This document shows positions 52,401-63,470 of a DNA stretch of 64,000 bases, piece by piece. Made by a program: the position numbers and the translations under genes. The DNA is taken from the NCBI GenBank assembly GCA_028826165.1, contig JAPDFW010000053.1, forward strand, positions 272,501 through 336,500. Reading direction: 5' to 3'. The DNA is from Anaeramoeba ignava (taxonomy: Eukaryota > Metamonada > Anaeramoebidae). The notes beneath the pieces were generated by a model. That model ran no database searches. It was not told the origin of the DNA and was given only the letters and a program-made list of their open reading frames with translations. Each line of letters starts with the position of its first letter. Position 1 is the first letter of the stretch.

Positions 52401-52682
52401 TTATTTACAAACTTATTTACAAATTTATTTATAAACTTATTTATAAATTTATTTACAAACTTATTTACAAACTTATTTATAAATTTATTTACAACTTTAT
52501 TTACAAATTTATTTACAAATTTATTTATAAATTTATTTACAAATTTATTTATAACTTATTTATAGATTTAATTATAAACTTATTGATAAAATTGTTTATA
52601 AACTTATTGATAAAATTGTTTATAAACTTATTGATAAAATTGTTTATAAACTTATTGATAAAATTGTTTATAAAATTTATTT
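49490..52682. repeat. 3.2-kb satellite of a 12-nt unit, YTTATTTAYAAA
   Basis: Tandem 12-mers TTTATTTACAAA, CTTATTTATAAA, TTTATTTATAAA and CTTATTTACAAA fill the region, with two C/T-variable positions per unit and scattered indels. At the right end a variant with TTATTGATAAAATTGTTTATAAAC repeats four times. It lies upstream of the minus-strand membrane-protein exon and of the plus-strand RasGEF. Reading frames in it (FINKFVNK or LFTNLFIN periodicities) are not genes. Confidence 0.9.
49690..49905 (-). pseudogene. Decayed copy of the 5' exon of the membrane-protein gene
   Basis: The stretch repeats the 49200-49470 segment in order: TTTTTGATCAAATTTT, AAATGAGAAATTTAAAA, TGAATAACAGGAGAA, TTGATTAATATTTAAATCCA, CCTCCAAAATTTT, GAGCAACTATTTTTA and TTTGGTTATTCCATTGATTG. 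Parts encoding the Gly-rich stretch have been replaced by TTTATTTACAAATTT satellite units. It cannot be translated and is surrounded by the 12-nt array. Confidence 0.75.
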
Positions 52683-52818
52683 ATAAAATCCACTTTTTTT
52701 TTTGTTTACTAATTTTATAAAAAAAAAAAAGCAAAAATTTTTCATTTTAAATTTTTCATTTTAAATTTTTCATTTTCATTTTTTATTTGTCATTTTTTTT
52801 TTTATTTGTTATTATTTT
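52683..52818 (+). promoter_or_regulatory. RasGEF promoter region
   Basis: ATCCACTTTTTTTT (52688-52701) is followed by AAAAGCAAAAATTTTTCATT and three more CATTTT elements, two of them in direct ATTTTAAATTTTTC repeats, ending at ATG 52819. The composition changes sharply from the satellite to this block, so it is probably the real upstream control region. Confidence 0.5.
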
Positions 52819-55396
52819 ATGTCAAACCAAAACCAAAATTTATTATCAAATTCAATTCATTTTGAAAATGAGGTTGATACAAAAGAACTTCCAAAAGAAT
52901 TCAAAATAATTCCAATTTTCGATCAAAATAACGAAATGCACAAAATAGTTTGCAATCCAAGAACAACAACAACAAATGATATATTAAATTTTCTTTTTGG
53001 AAATTCAGAAGAAGAAGTGAAAAAAAATGAGATTTATTCCACTAAATTAAAAATTAACGAACTTGAAGAAAACGAGCATATTGGGATCCATTTTGATGCC
53101 AAAATATTACCAAAAAACCAACCAATCTATAAATATTATGATCGTTATTTAAGAATAATTGAAGTTTCCAAAAAAGATGTTTCAATTGTTATTTCCCAAA
53201 ACCTTCATGAGCCAGGTGAAGATATAATTATGTTTCCTTGTAATTCAAGTGTTGCTTATGTTCTCAAACAAATTTGTCAAGATAGAAATGTTTCAATGGA
53301 TGATTATGGTTTATTTATTCATTATAGTCCAAAAAAAGATTTGACTGATGAAATTAAACAAAAACAAGTTACTTTTCTTCCTTTAAGTGAAAAATCAAGT
53401 GATTTAAAGGCTTTGAATCATCTTTTAAGATTTACTTATGGATTTGGAATATGGCTTGAACCTGGATATAAAAGGACCTTACTTTCTTATTTTTTCCAAA
53501 CTATTTTTGTAATATTCATAATATTTTTAAATATTTATTTTTAAATATTCATTTTTAAATTAGGTTAATGGATACACTTGGTTCACTTTCCAACCTAAAC
53601 CTTCTCATTTTACTCTCATTTATCCAGAAATACTCTCAGTTTCTGATATGAGAACTAGATATCCTCTTAAAGAAATTGAATTAATGATTGATTTAACAAT
53701 CGCTTGTGATATTTTAGTTGAACAATTTTGTAGATTTTTGGAACTTCCTAAATTAAGAAATAACAAACCAGTTAGTTATTCTTTGCTTTTAGTTGAATTC
53801 AAAAAGAAAAAAAAGAAACAAGATTTATATGATAAAGATAATGTGGAAGAATTGACAAATTTAAAAAGCAATTTATCACTCCAAAGCCAGGGAGTTAAAC
53901 CTCATTCTTATTTGAAACTTGTTCAAGTCAAACATCAAGTTGATACTTCTTCAAGAAATCAAACAAAAACACAAAAACAAAAAATTAAGATTCAATCATC
54001 AAAAGTCATTTCAATTGAAAATGATATTTGGGAAGAATTAAAAAACGAAAAAGAAAATATCATTTGGGAAGAAAATGATGAAAATACAAATGAAAACGAG
54101 AAAATGAGAAAAGATAACGATTTCAGTTTTGTTTATTTTATGCATCAATTTGAAAGGAAACAAAGAGAAAAGAATAAACAGAATGATAAAGAAAGTGATA
54201 ATGAAGATGATGAAGAAGAGGATTACCCCAAAATAATCGAAAAAATCAGAGCTGCAAGTCTCAATAAATCCATAGAAATTCTCACAAATCCATCAGGTTT
54301 TTCACCAATATTTGTGGAATTATTTGTTGAAGTTTTACCAACAATTGTTGATCCAATAATTTTCATCCAAAAATTAATCCAAATTTTTAATGTTCCAGAT
54401 ACTAAGCCAAACTCAGAAGAAAATTATTCAGATCTGGAAGTCTTTCAAATACAAAAGTGTGTTTTGAAAACATTCCAATTCATTTCGGAAACAAATTCAC
54501 AAACCATTTCTCAAACAGCAAAATCAATGATTTTGGAATTTTGCCAACAAATTGATTACGAAAATGCAGATAAAGAAATAATCACAATTACAGATATCAT
54601 TAAGGAATTTATTGGAAGAAGTTTATCATCAAGAAAGCAGAAATTAAACAAACTTCTTTTACCTCCAACAAAGTTTAATATCTTTGATTTATCCGATAAG
54701 GAAATTGCACAAAGATTAAGTTATAGTTCTCAACAACTTTTTTTCAAGATTCAGAACAAAGAACTATTTGACGGAGCTTGGACAGAAAAGAATAGAGAAA
54801 AACAAGCTCCAAATGTGATCCAAATGATCCAAAGATTCAATCTTATTTCCGATTGGGTTTCAACTAAAATCTTGAAAACAAACAACTTGTCAAAAAGAGC
54901 TAAATTGCTATCAAGAATAATTCAAATTGCTGCTTCTCTTCGTTCATTCCAAAACTTCAATGATTTAATGGCATTTTTAGGAGGAATTCAAAACTCAGCT
55001 GTTCACAGATTGTCGAAAACTTGGAATAAATTACCTCAACAAATTTCGCAAATTTATCAAGAATTGGATGATTTAACTGGTGCTATTGGTGGTTCAAAAA
55101 AATTAAGAGAAGCATTTGAAGATGGCGCACCTCCTTTAGTTCCTTTCCTTGGTTTATATCTTTCTGATTTGACAATTATTGAAGAACTTGCTAATTTTCT
55201 TGGAAATGGATTGGTGAATTGGGCTAAAAAAAGAAGACTATTTGTTACAATCAAAAAGATTCAATATTTCCAATCTTTTTCTTATGATTTTTCTTATCAA
55301 ACTGATATTTGGGATTCTTTAGCAAAAGAAACAATAATTTCAAGTGAGGATGAACAATGGAGATTATCAACAAAAATTGAACCTTTTCAAAAATAA
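52819..55396 (+). CDS. Ras guanine-nucleotide exchange factor (REM + CDC25-type RasGEF)
   Basis: Exons 52819-53508 and 53564-55396 join in phase 0 across a 55-nt GTAATA...TTAG intron; the protein is 840 aa. The N-terminal 350 residues hold two blocks that look like ubiquitin-fold or FERM-like modules (FKIIPIFDQNNEMHKIVC; EDIIMFPCNSSVAYVLKQIC). An acidic low-complexity linker lies near 420-450. A REM (RasGEF-N) domain follows at about 451-570, and the catalytic CDC25 domain at about 602-825 with FNLISDWVSTKIL, SFQNFNDLMAFLGGIQNSAVHRLSKTW and PPLVPFLGLYLSDL, the family's diagnostic order. It should load GTP on a Ras/Rap-type GTPase at a membrane. Nothing is truncated. Confidence 0.92.
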
Positions 55397-55492
55397 TTCC
55401 ATTCTCAATTTTCTTTTCTTATTCTTTTTATTCTTTTTTAAAAATAAAAATCAAAATTAAAAATCAAAATTAAAAAATCATTTTAAATCAAT
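55397..55492. other. Short convergent spacer
   Basis: The gap of 96 nt separates the RasGEF and Spc25 stop codons. It holds TTCTTTT tracts and AAAATCAAAATTAAAAATC direct repeats; no gene. Confidence 0.5.
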
Positions 55493-56385
55493 TCAAAAAT
55501 CAGAAACAAGAATTCGGAATTTTTTTCGAATTTCTTTTGTAAATTTTGATAAATCATTAGTTTTGTTTAAATTTGAGATTAAAGGTTTTAAATTATCAAC
55601 AAGAGGAGTACATTCCTCAACTTTGTATTGAGAATATTGATCAATATAAACCGTAAAAGAAAATGTTTTGTTGTGATCTTTTGGATCAATTTTTCGAAAA
55701 ATAAAACGAAGTCGATCATTTTGAACTCTTTCAAATTCAAGTCCTAAATAATTTGTATATAATTCAATTTCTTTATTCATTTTGGAAATGAAATGATCTA
55801 AATTTTGCTTTTTTTGTTCAATTACTTTTAAATTGAAAAAAATAATTAAAATTAAATTCGGATCTTTTTTTTTTCTTTTTTTTTTTTTACGAACTTTTTT
55901 TTTGATTATCAATTTGTTGTTGAAATTGTTCAATTTCTTGGTTAATTTGAATAAATTTATCTTGTTTTTTTTGGTTTTTTTGCTCTAATTCTTTTATTTT
56001 TTGCTCAATTCTATTTGTTTCATTTTCCATTTGTTTTTGTTCTTTTAATTTTGAATTTTTAATTTTTAATTTTTTATTATGAATTTTTTATTAATTTTTA
56101 TTTGTTATTACTTAATAAATATTGATTTTGAATCTCTTTAATTTCGTTTTGCTGTTGAGTTATTTCTTCTTCTTTTTCTAAAAAATTTTAAAATTTTAAT
56201 AAAAAATTCACATTTTAATTTTAATTTTAATTTTAATTTTTACTTTGTAAAGTTTTTGGAATTTCTTGAGTTTGATTTTGAAGTTTTTCTAATTGTTTTT
56301 TTTCTAAAGTAATGTAATTATCAAATTTTTCTTTTGTTTTTGAAATTGTTTCTTTTAATTCTTCAAATTGAATTTTATCAGACAT
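55493..56385 (-). CDS. SPC25: Spc25, Ndc80-complex kinetochore subunit (four exons)
   Basis: Exons on the minus strand are 56385-56244, 56177-56112, 56041-55895 and 55824-55493. The three introns are 66-70 nt, GT-AG and all phase 1; the product is 228 aa, the usual Spc25 size. Residues 1-140 form a Glu/Lys/Gln-rich coiled coil (EELKETISKTKEKFDNYI). The C-terminal globular domain has YLGLEFERVQNDRLRFIFR, IDPKDHNKTFSFTVYID, YKVEECTPLV and LNKTNDLSKFTKEIRKKF, which follow the Spc25 family signature in order. It should pair with Spc24 and link Ndc80 to the inner kinetochore. A longer open frame through the last intron (KKKVRKKKKRKKK) is read-through of intron sequence. Confidence 0.9.
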
Positions 56386-56538
56386 TTTAATTTAAAAAAA
56401 AAAAATGAAAAAAAAAATTTAAAAAAAAAAATTAAATAATAATTTTTTAACGGTTTTTTTTCTTTTAATCAAAAAAAAAAAAGTGGAATGTGAATTATTT
56501 TATTAAACAAATTCTTTTTATTTTTTTAATTTTTTAAT
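56386..56538. promoter_or_regulatory. Spc25 upstream region
   Basis: On the minus strand before ATG 56385 are AAATTTTTTTTTTAAATTTTTT, CATTTTTTTTTTT and AAATTAAAATG. CATTCCACTTTTTTTTTTT lies about 100 nt upstream. The same gap holds the 3' end of the seven-TM gene. Confidence 0.4.
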
Positions 56539-59160
56539 TTAAACATTTTTTTCTGAAAATTCCATTTCTTGAGTTTTTTTCCATTGAAGATCAAAATTAT
56601 CTTTAACAATATCCATTTGAGTTTCTGAAGTTAATCTAGTTAATAAACTATTTTTTTCGACATTTGAAGAAAAATTACGATTATGAGAATAATTATTATT
56701 ATTATTATCCAAATTCTCAAATTCATCTTCATCCAATCCATTACTAAAAAGATTATTTGGTTGAGGAGATAAAAGAACAAGCATTTCAGCATTAAATAAT
56801 TTTTGATTTATAATTTGGATTTCTTTTTTTGGATTCAAATGCAAAGTTATTCCAATAATCAAGCAAGGAATAACTTCAAAAAGAAAATACCAGAAGAAAA
56901 ATGCAAGATAATAAGAATTTTTATCATTTTCTTGCCAATCTGTGAATTTTTGATTGAGTTTATTTTTTTTTGCAAGAACAAAAATATCCCAAATTGCTCT
57001 AATAAAAAATATTGAAGAATAAGTTCCAATTAAGATAAAAATAGACCAAATTTTTAATGTTAAATTTGTTTGTTTCTTTTTGAATTGGTTTATCACAAAT
57101 AGAAATTTTAAACAAATCAATGGGATAAATAGTGCGAATATTCCATAAACAATTCCTATCCATGAAAATTTTTGATCTGAGTAAGTTTTCACAACTGAAC
57201 ATAATATTATTTGGGATATGAATGTTATTGATAAAACTGTAATTATTGATATTTGGATTATTTTTCTGAATCTATTCTTTTTATTTTCATAGTTAAATGT
57301 GATATTTGATAAAAGGAGTGTAAACAATCCAAATCTATTTTTAATTAATTTTTATTTTAATTTATATTTTGATTTTATATATTTAATTTTTGGATTTAAT
57401 TTTATATTTAATTTATATTTAATTTATATTTAATTTATATTTAATTTATATTTAATTTTTATTTAATTTTTATATTTAATTTATATTTAATTTATATTTA
57501 ATTTATATTTTAATTTATATTTAATTTTTGGATTTAATTTATATTTAATTTATATTTAATTTATATTTAATTTATATTTAATTTTTATATTTAATTTTAT
57601 ATTTAATTTTTTGGATTTAATTTTATATTTAATTTTTGGATTTAATTTATATTTAATTTTTATTTAATTTTATTTATTTAATTTATATTTAATTTATATT
57701 TTTTATATTTAATTTAGATTTAATTTATAATTAATTTATATTTAATTTATATTTGATTAATTTATATTTAATTTATATTTGATTTGGATTAGATTTATAA
57801 TTAATTTATATTTAATTTTATATTTTAATTTATATTTAATTTATATTTAATTTATAATTTAATTTTTATATTTAATTTATATTTAATTTATGGATTTAAT
57901 TTATATTTAATTTATATTTAATTTATATTTAATTTTTAGATTTAATTTATATTTAATTTTTGGATTTTAATTTATATTTAATTTATATTTAATTTATATA
58001 ATTAATTTATATTTATATTTGGATTTAGATTTAGATTTAATTTATATTTAATTTATATTTAATTTATATTTAATTTATATTTAATTTATAATTAATTTAT
58101 ATTTAATTTATATTTAATTTATATTTAATTTATATTTAATTTATATTTAATTTATATTTAATTTATATTTAATTTTATTTTGATTTTTATTATTTAATTT
58201 ATATTTAATTTTTAGATTTAATTTTTGGATTTAATTTTTGGATTTAATTTTTATTTAATTTATATTTAATTTATAAATTTAGATTTAATTTATATTTAAT
58301 TTATATTTTTAATTTATATTTAATTTAATTTATATTTAATTTTGATTTATATTTAATTTATATTTAATTTATTATTTAATTTATATTTAATTTTTAGATT
58401 TAATTTTATTTAATTTATATTTAATTTATATTTAATTTATATTTAATTTATATTTAATTTAAATTTTATTTTTGGATTTAGATTTTATTTAATTTATATT
58501 TAATTTTTGGATTTAATTTATATTTAAATTTTTGGATTTAATTTATAATTAATTTAGATTTAATTTAGATTTTTGATTTATATTTAATTTATATTTAATT
58601 TATATTTAATTTACATTTAATTTAAATTTAGATTTAATTTATATTAGATTTATAATTAATTTATATTTAATTTATATTTAATTTATATTTAATTTATATT
58701 TAATTTAGATTTAATTTATATTTAATTTATATTTAATTTACATTTAATTTAGATTTAATTTATATTTAATTTATATTTAATTTAGATTTAATTTACATTA
58801 AAAATTGTAGATAAAGTGGAAAAACAAAATAGAAAAATGGCAAAACGAACTTATCTTTAAGATTTAATTTAAAAAAAAATAAAATAAATCTTAAAATAGA
58901 AAAAACACTTCCAACAATAAAAATAGCACTTCTTAATTGTGCCATCTTTCTAGTTTTTTGAATTCTTAACCTTTGATTTTTCAAATTAAGATTTAATCAT
59001 AATGAATAAAAAATTTTTTTTTTTGAGTTTTCTTTTACTTTAAAAATTGAATATTTTGAATAACTTCAAAAATAAACCATCCAAATAATATTAAAAATAA
59101 AAAAGAAATTAAAAATAACTCCCATTTTTTGTCTTCAAGTGCAGAAATTGTTTCAGACAT
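56539..59160 (-). CDS. Seven-TM protein of the GPR137 / THH1-TOM1-TOM3 type
   Basis: Exons are 59160-59039, 58970-58797 and 57334-56539, both introns phase 2 with GT-AG ends; the second intron is a 1.46-kb satellite. The product is 363 aa. Seven hydrophobic segments are visible: WELFLISFLFLILFGWFIF, AIFIVGSVFSILRFILFF, FYFVFPLYLQFLIFGLFTLLL, IIQISIITVLSITFIS, IGIVYGIFALFIPLICL, IWSIFILIGTYSSIFFI and FFFWYFLFEVIPCLIIG. The Arg-rich loop before segment 2 and the LPxF...YLQFLxFxLxTLLL segment fit the GPR137/TOM1 family of endolysosomal or vacuolar membrane proteins. The C-terminal 90 residues are hydrophilic with an Asn run. The family call is from pattern recall. Confidence 0.7.
57335..58796 (-). 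repeat. 1.46-kb satellite intron of an 11-nt unit, AATTTATATTT
   Basis: Over a hundred 11-mers (AATTTATATTT, with AATTTTTGGATTT and AATTTAGATTT variants) fill the intron. It runs from donor GTAAAT (58796) to acceptor AAATAG (57335) of the seven-TM gene, whose flanking exons join in phase 2 between TM3 halves. Confidence 0.9.
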
Positions 59161-59241
59161 TTGGAAAAAAAAAGAAAAAAAAAAATGAAAAAAATGAAAA
59201 AAAAAATTTAAATAAAATAATTTTATCATTTCATCAAAAAA
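59161..59241. promoter_or_regulatory. Short upstream region of the seven-TM gene
   Basis: On the minus strand, 81 nt hold AAATTTTTTTTTTCATTTTTT, a second CATTTTTTTT and TTCCAAATG. The stop codon of the next minus-strand gene lies right behind it. Confidence 0.4.
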
Positions 59242-60946
59242 TTAATCATATTTTCCTGTTATATAAAAGCAATGTAACATAATTGAAAAAAGAAAAATAA
59301 ATCCAAAGAAAATCAATAATGGAATAGATACGATAATCCAAGATTTATCAAAACGGTCATTCAATTTTAAGCAAACAAGCAATTCAAAAATCAAAAAAAG
59401 AAGTTCTAAACTAAAAATAGAAGAAGAAGTAATTTTGATTTGAGCCCAAAATGAATTATATTTAGTTGGAGCATGAAGTAGTTCAGAACACGCTTTGATA
59501 TCAGGCTGAAAAAAACGAATAAAAGCAGATCCAAAGCAAAGAAACCATAAAGGAGAACCCCCAATAACAAACAAGATGATGAAAAGTGAATTCATTGAAA
59601 ATTTGGAAATTTTTTCTTGATAAAGTGCCAATAATAAAAAAAATATCGAAATCAAGAACACAAAAATCCCCAAATAAACAAGTAAAACATTGGTGAAATA
59701 ACTGTTTAAACTTGAATGATTATCATACAACATCCAACACTTAATTAAAATAATGAGTGTTAAAAGAAAAATGGGAACAGCAACAATAAACCAAGAAAAA
59801 TTCCCAATTTCATCCAATTTTAATCCAAGCAACAAAACAAAAACGAAAATAAAAAGTGCGCTTATCCATAATAAATTGGATAGCCATGTTTCTATGTTAT
59901 CTTGTGTATTTATTCTCAAAATAATTCCTGCATAAACTGTAACAAGTAAAAATATCATCACAAATAATAATCCAACTGAATAACTCATATTCATTTTCCC
60001 ATCCATTTTCAAAGAAACAAAAAGTATTGTTAGCAAGCTACAAACGGATGCAATAAAAGGATAAATCCCGCCTGAAAGCGGAAAAAGCAATTTGTTTGAA
60101 ATTTTATATGATTTTTTCGTGGTTTTTTTTTGATGATTTGCACATTCTCTTATTCTTTTATCAAATTTGTTCATTTGGTGAAGAAAAAACTTTCTTGGAT
60201 TTTCCTCAATGAATTCTTGTTCTTCTTTTGATGGCAAAACAACCAAATTTTTCTCAACATTTTCAATCACAATTGAGTTTGTTTTCTTTTTTTCACTTTG
60301 TTGATAAAATGGAGAATCAAATACTAAAAAATTTTTCATTTGTCTTTCAAAAAGATATTGTGATAATCCATAAACTCCTGTAAAGGAAATGAAAAATCGG
60401 AAATTTTTCTTTGACATATAAGAACTTTTATTGCATTCCACAAAATCAAGAACACGATAATTTTTTTCAATCATTTTCATCCACAAGTTGCTTTCTTGAA
60501 TAATTTTCAAAAAACGAGAGCAAGTTGTTTCACAATAAACAATTTCATAAGGTTTTTGCAAGAAATTAAAAATATGCAAAATTACTTAAATTTTTTAATT
60601 AAATTTTTTAATAAATTTTTAATTAATTTTTTAATTAAATTTTTTCAAATTAAATTTTTTCAAATTAAATTTTTTTTGGAAAATTACATTCATCACTTAA
60701 TAAATTAAAAGGATTTCCTTCAATTTCTTGAATATCTTGAATATCTTCAAATTCACTCATTTCAATATCTTCAAAAATTAAATCTTTTTTGCTGATAATT
60801 TGTTTTCTTTCAATTTTAATTTTTTTTTCATTAACTAATTCTTTTTTAATAAATGAATTTTTAATAATATATGATGGATAAATTTTCTCAATAAATTGTT
60901 GAGATGAAATGTTAGGATATCTTGATAATCTAACAGAAAGATCCAT
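59242..60946 (-). CDS. F-box protein with a multi-TM (TMEM185-like) C-terminal domain
   Basis: Exons 60946-60697 and 60584-59242 join in phase 1 across a 112-nt A/T intron; the protein is 530 aa. Around residues 74-125 the joined sequence NPFNLLIILHIFNFLQKPYE continues into CETTCSRFLKIIQESNLWMKM, a good F-box. After a hydrophilic linker come nine or ten hydrophobic segments (SVCSLLTILFVSLKMDG, LLGLKLDEIGNFSWFIVAVP, VCLKLNDRFDKSWIIVSIP). The repeated LKLD...SWxxVxxP motif resembles TMEM185-type membrane proteins. The F-box suggests an SCF ubiquitin-ligase adaptor anchored in a membrane, which is inference. The domain split by the intron shows that both exons are needed. Confidence 0.8.
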
Positions 60947-61138
60947 TTAAAAAAAAATGAAAAAAATGAAAAAAATGAAAAAAATGAAAAGAATTTTTTT
61001 GCTTTTTTTATCCACTTTTATTCCTAATTTGAAAATGAAAAATTTAATCTTTAATAAATTCAAAATAAATTTTAAATAATTTCAAAATTATTCTATTAAA
61101 AAAAAAAATTTTATCGTCTTTAAGCTTGAATTAAATTG
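60947..61138. promoter_or_regulatory. Upstream region of the F-box membrane-protein gene
   Basis: On the minus strand: AAAAGTGGATAAAAAAAGC (61002-61020), AAAAAAATTC, then three CATTTTTTT elements and ATG 60946. This is the clearest instance of the GTGGA, AGCAAAAATT, CATTTT layout. The remainder up to 61138 is the 3' region of the neighbouring minus-strand gene. Confidence 0.45.
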
Positions 61139-63470
61139 TTAAAAAAGTAAAAATCTTTTTGCTGAAGGTTGAGTCAAAGTAACCCAAGTATTGGTATATT
61201 TATTACACAGATTTTGAGTGGCTGAATCAGAGAACTTGCAATAAATAAGAACAGGAATATTAGAGTGAATTTCCTCTCTTAGAAATGCCAAAATATTTGG
61301 GGCTGTATGACGATTTGTAATAACTCGAACAGCAAATCCACTTACAGCGAAATTTCCAATATTTGAATAAAAAGTGTCAAATTTATTTAAATCATCCTTT
61401 TCTTGAAGATATAAGTTCTTGATTTTGTTTGCTTCGAAATAAACTAAAATTTGTGATTTTGATTCTTCAATATTTGGGATTGGAATCCACTTTCCTTTAT
61501 CATTTTTAATCTTCATTTGTGAAGGGAAAATGCATTTAACACCTGAGCGTTTTGAAGCCAAATTGCTTAAATAACGGTTTTCTTCGTGCTGAATGTCGAT
61601 CCAAAAAATAACTTTTTCAACAATTGTTTGAGTGAAATAGATTGAGAAAAGCAGACAATAATTTTGGAATGTGATTTTTGTTGAATAATTCAAACATAAA
61701 AGCGATATTTTGGAAAGGATATTGTGAATAATTTCAAGACAAGAATTCCCTTCAATAAAATTTTGAGTTTCTTCTTCAAGATTTAGTAGAAGATCCTTCA
61801 ATTCTGTGAATACAAAATTCACACCTAAAAATTCCGTTTTATCTTTTTGTTTTTCTTTTTGTTTTTCTTTTGTTTTTCTTTTTGTTTTTCTTTTTGTTTT
61901 TCTTTTTGTTTTTGTTTTTGTTTTTCTTTTTTTAGATTCTTTTTATCCTCAATTTGCTGATATTCTGCATTGATGATTTTTAGAGGCTTTTTTTTGGAAT
62001 CAAGCCAGATTCGATTGAAATTCAATTTCGCAAGTGCTTTCAATTTTTCCACAAACAAAAACTTTGAGTATTGAGGGAATTTCTCCTCAAAAAGAACAGC
62101 TTTATCAATCACACGGTTCAGACACTCAAAAAAGGAGTTGTAACTTATTGATTTGAGTGGCTTCTTGAGGGGATTGCAGAACTGGAACAAAACAGAAGGG
62201 ATGTTTGTGATCCAAATATTTTGAAAGTTGTTTTGTTGGATAAATTTTTCATAGATCTGCAAATTTGTATCATTGATATTGAATTGAGGAGAAGAAGAAT
62301 AAATAAGAATAGGCAGCTTTCTCATCAAATGGTCAGATTCAATCACAGTCAAAAACTCCAGTGCGGTTGATGAAGAAATAACAATGAGCACTTGATATGG
62401 AGATAGAAACTTGAGATATCTATCCGAAATATCTTTAACATAAATTGAGTTGATTTCTTCCGCACGAAGCATTATAACCTTGATAAGCGGCATTTCTTCA
62501 AGTTTTGAAACAATTTTTGCAATGACTTTATCCTCTTCAACTCTTGGTTCATCGAACCAAATCACAAAAAATGTTGATGGCGATTTGCTTTCCATTTGCC
62601 GCCATAATTTGGGATTTAAAATTTGACTTTTTGATTCAGATTTTTGTTGATGATAACGTTGATCATCGCTATTTATTTCTTCGAAATTGTTATGCTCCAA
62701 AAACATATTGTTTTGAGTATTTTCCAACATAATATGATCACCAGTTCCAATTGTTTGTGATTTTTTCAAAGAAACCAATGCTGGTTTGTGAATGATTTTA
62801 AAATTATTGTGAATCGAAAACTGCTCCTTTTCTATTTTTCTTGGTGTTTTTGAACTCATTGATTTATCTTTCGAATTACTTGTGAGTTCTGTTTGCGGAT
62901 ATGTTAAAAATGATAGTAAATAATAAATTGGGATTGTTATTCCAGACTCAAAAATAAGTTTGTTCATCATCATCACGCTTTGAATTTCCAAAGCTTCTTG
63001 TTCTGCAATATTACAAATCCATTTATAAATATAATACAATTTGATTTTGTTATTTTTGGTTTTCAAATGATTTTCTGGCAATTGTAAAATTTGTTTTAAT
63101 AATTTTAGCTTCTTTTCTAAATAAGTTCGATTGTTTATTAATAAAAATTGAAGATCGATAGCTTGAATTACTTCTTCAATTTGAATTTCAGAATTCATTT
63201 CTTGTATTGGTTGTTTTATTAAAGATTCCCAGAAATCAAATCCTGAATGTGAACTTTGTTGAAAAATAATAAAAGGTAACTTTTTATTTTTTAGAAAAAA
63301 GAATTTTAAAATTCATTTATAAAATTAAAATTATTATTATATTTTATTTTGTTTTATTTTGTTTTTCTGTGTGATTTGTAATAAATTCAAACATGAAATT
63401 GCTTTTTGTTTTCATTTTTCTTAGGTTTTTGTTCCCAATGAATAAGTGATTTTTCATAAAGATCTGTCAT
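61139..63470 (-). CDS. Protein with two related alpha/beta modules, unrecognised family (one missing base)
   Basis: Exon 63470-63393 (MTDLYEKSLIHWEQ...) joins exon 63279-61139 in phase 0 across a 113-nt intron. Inside a Lys-Glu-Lys-Gln tract one T is missing from a repeated TTTTTC/TTTTTG run near 61868-61871; restoring the frame gives about 739 aa. Without it the frame stops at TAG (61825-61827). An N-terminal helical region is followed by a module at about 259-385 (FFVIWFDEP; VLIVISSSTALEFL; LPILIYSSSP; NIWITNIPS). The second module at about 632-735 has the same layout (QILVYFEAN; VRVITNRHTAPNILAFL; IPVLIYCKFS; NTWVTLTQPS). Both look like receiver- or TIR-like Rossmann folds, but I see no diagnostic catalytic residues and name no family. 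Confidence 0.7.

Noticed and set aside
55858-55933. Lys/Arg-rich N-terminus (KKKVRKKKKRKKK) for the Spc25 gene
   Set aside because: It is read-through of the third intron; splicing with GT-AG and phase 1 gives a continuous coiled coil instead.
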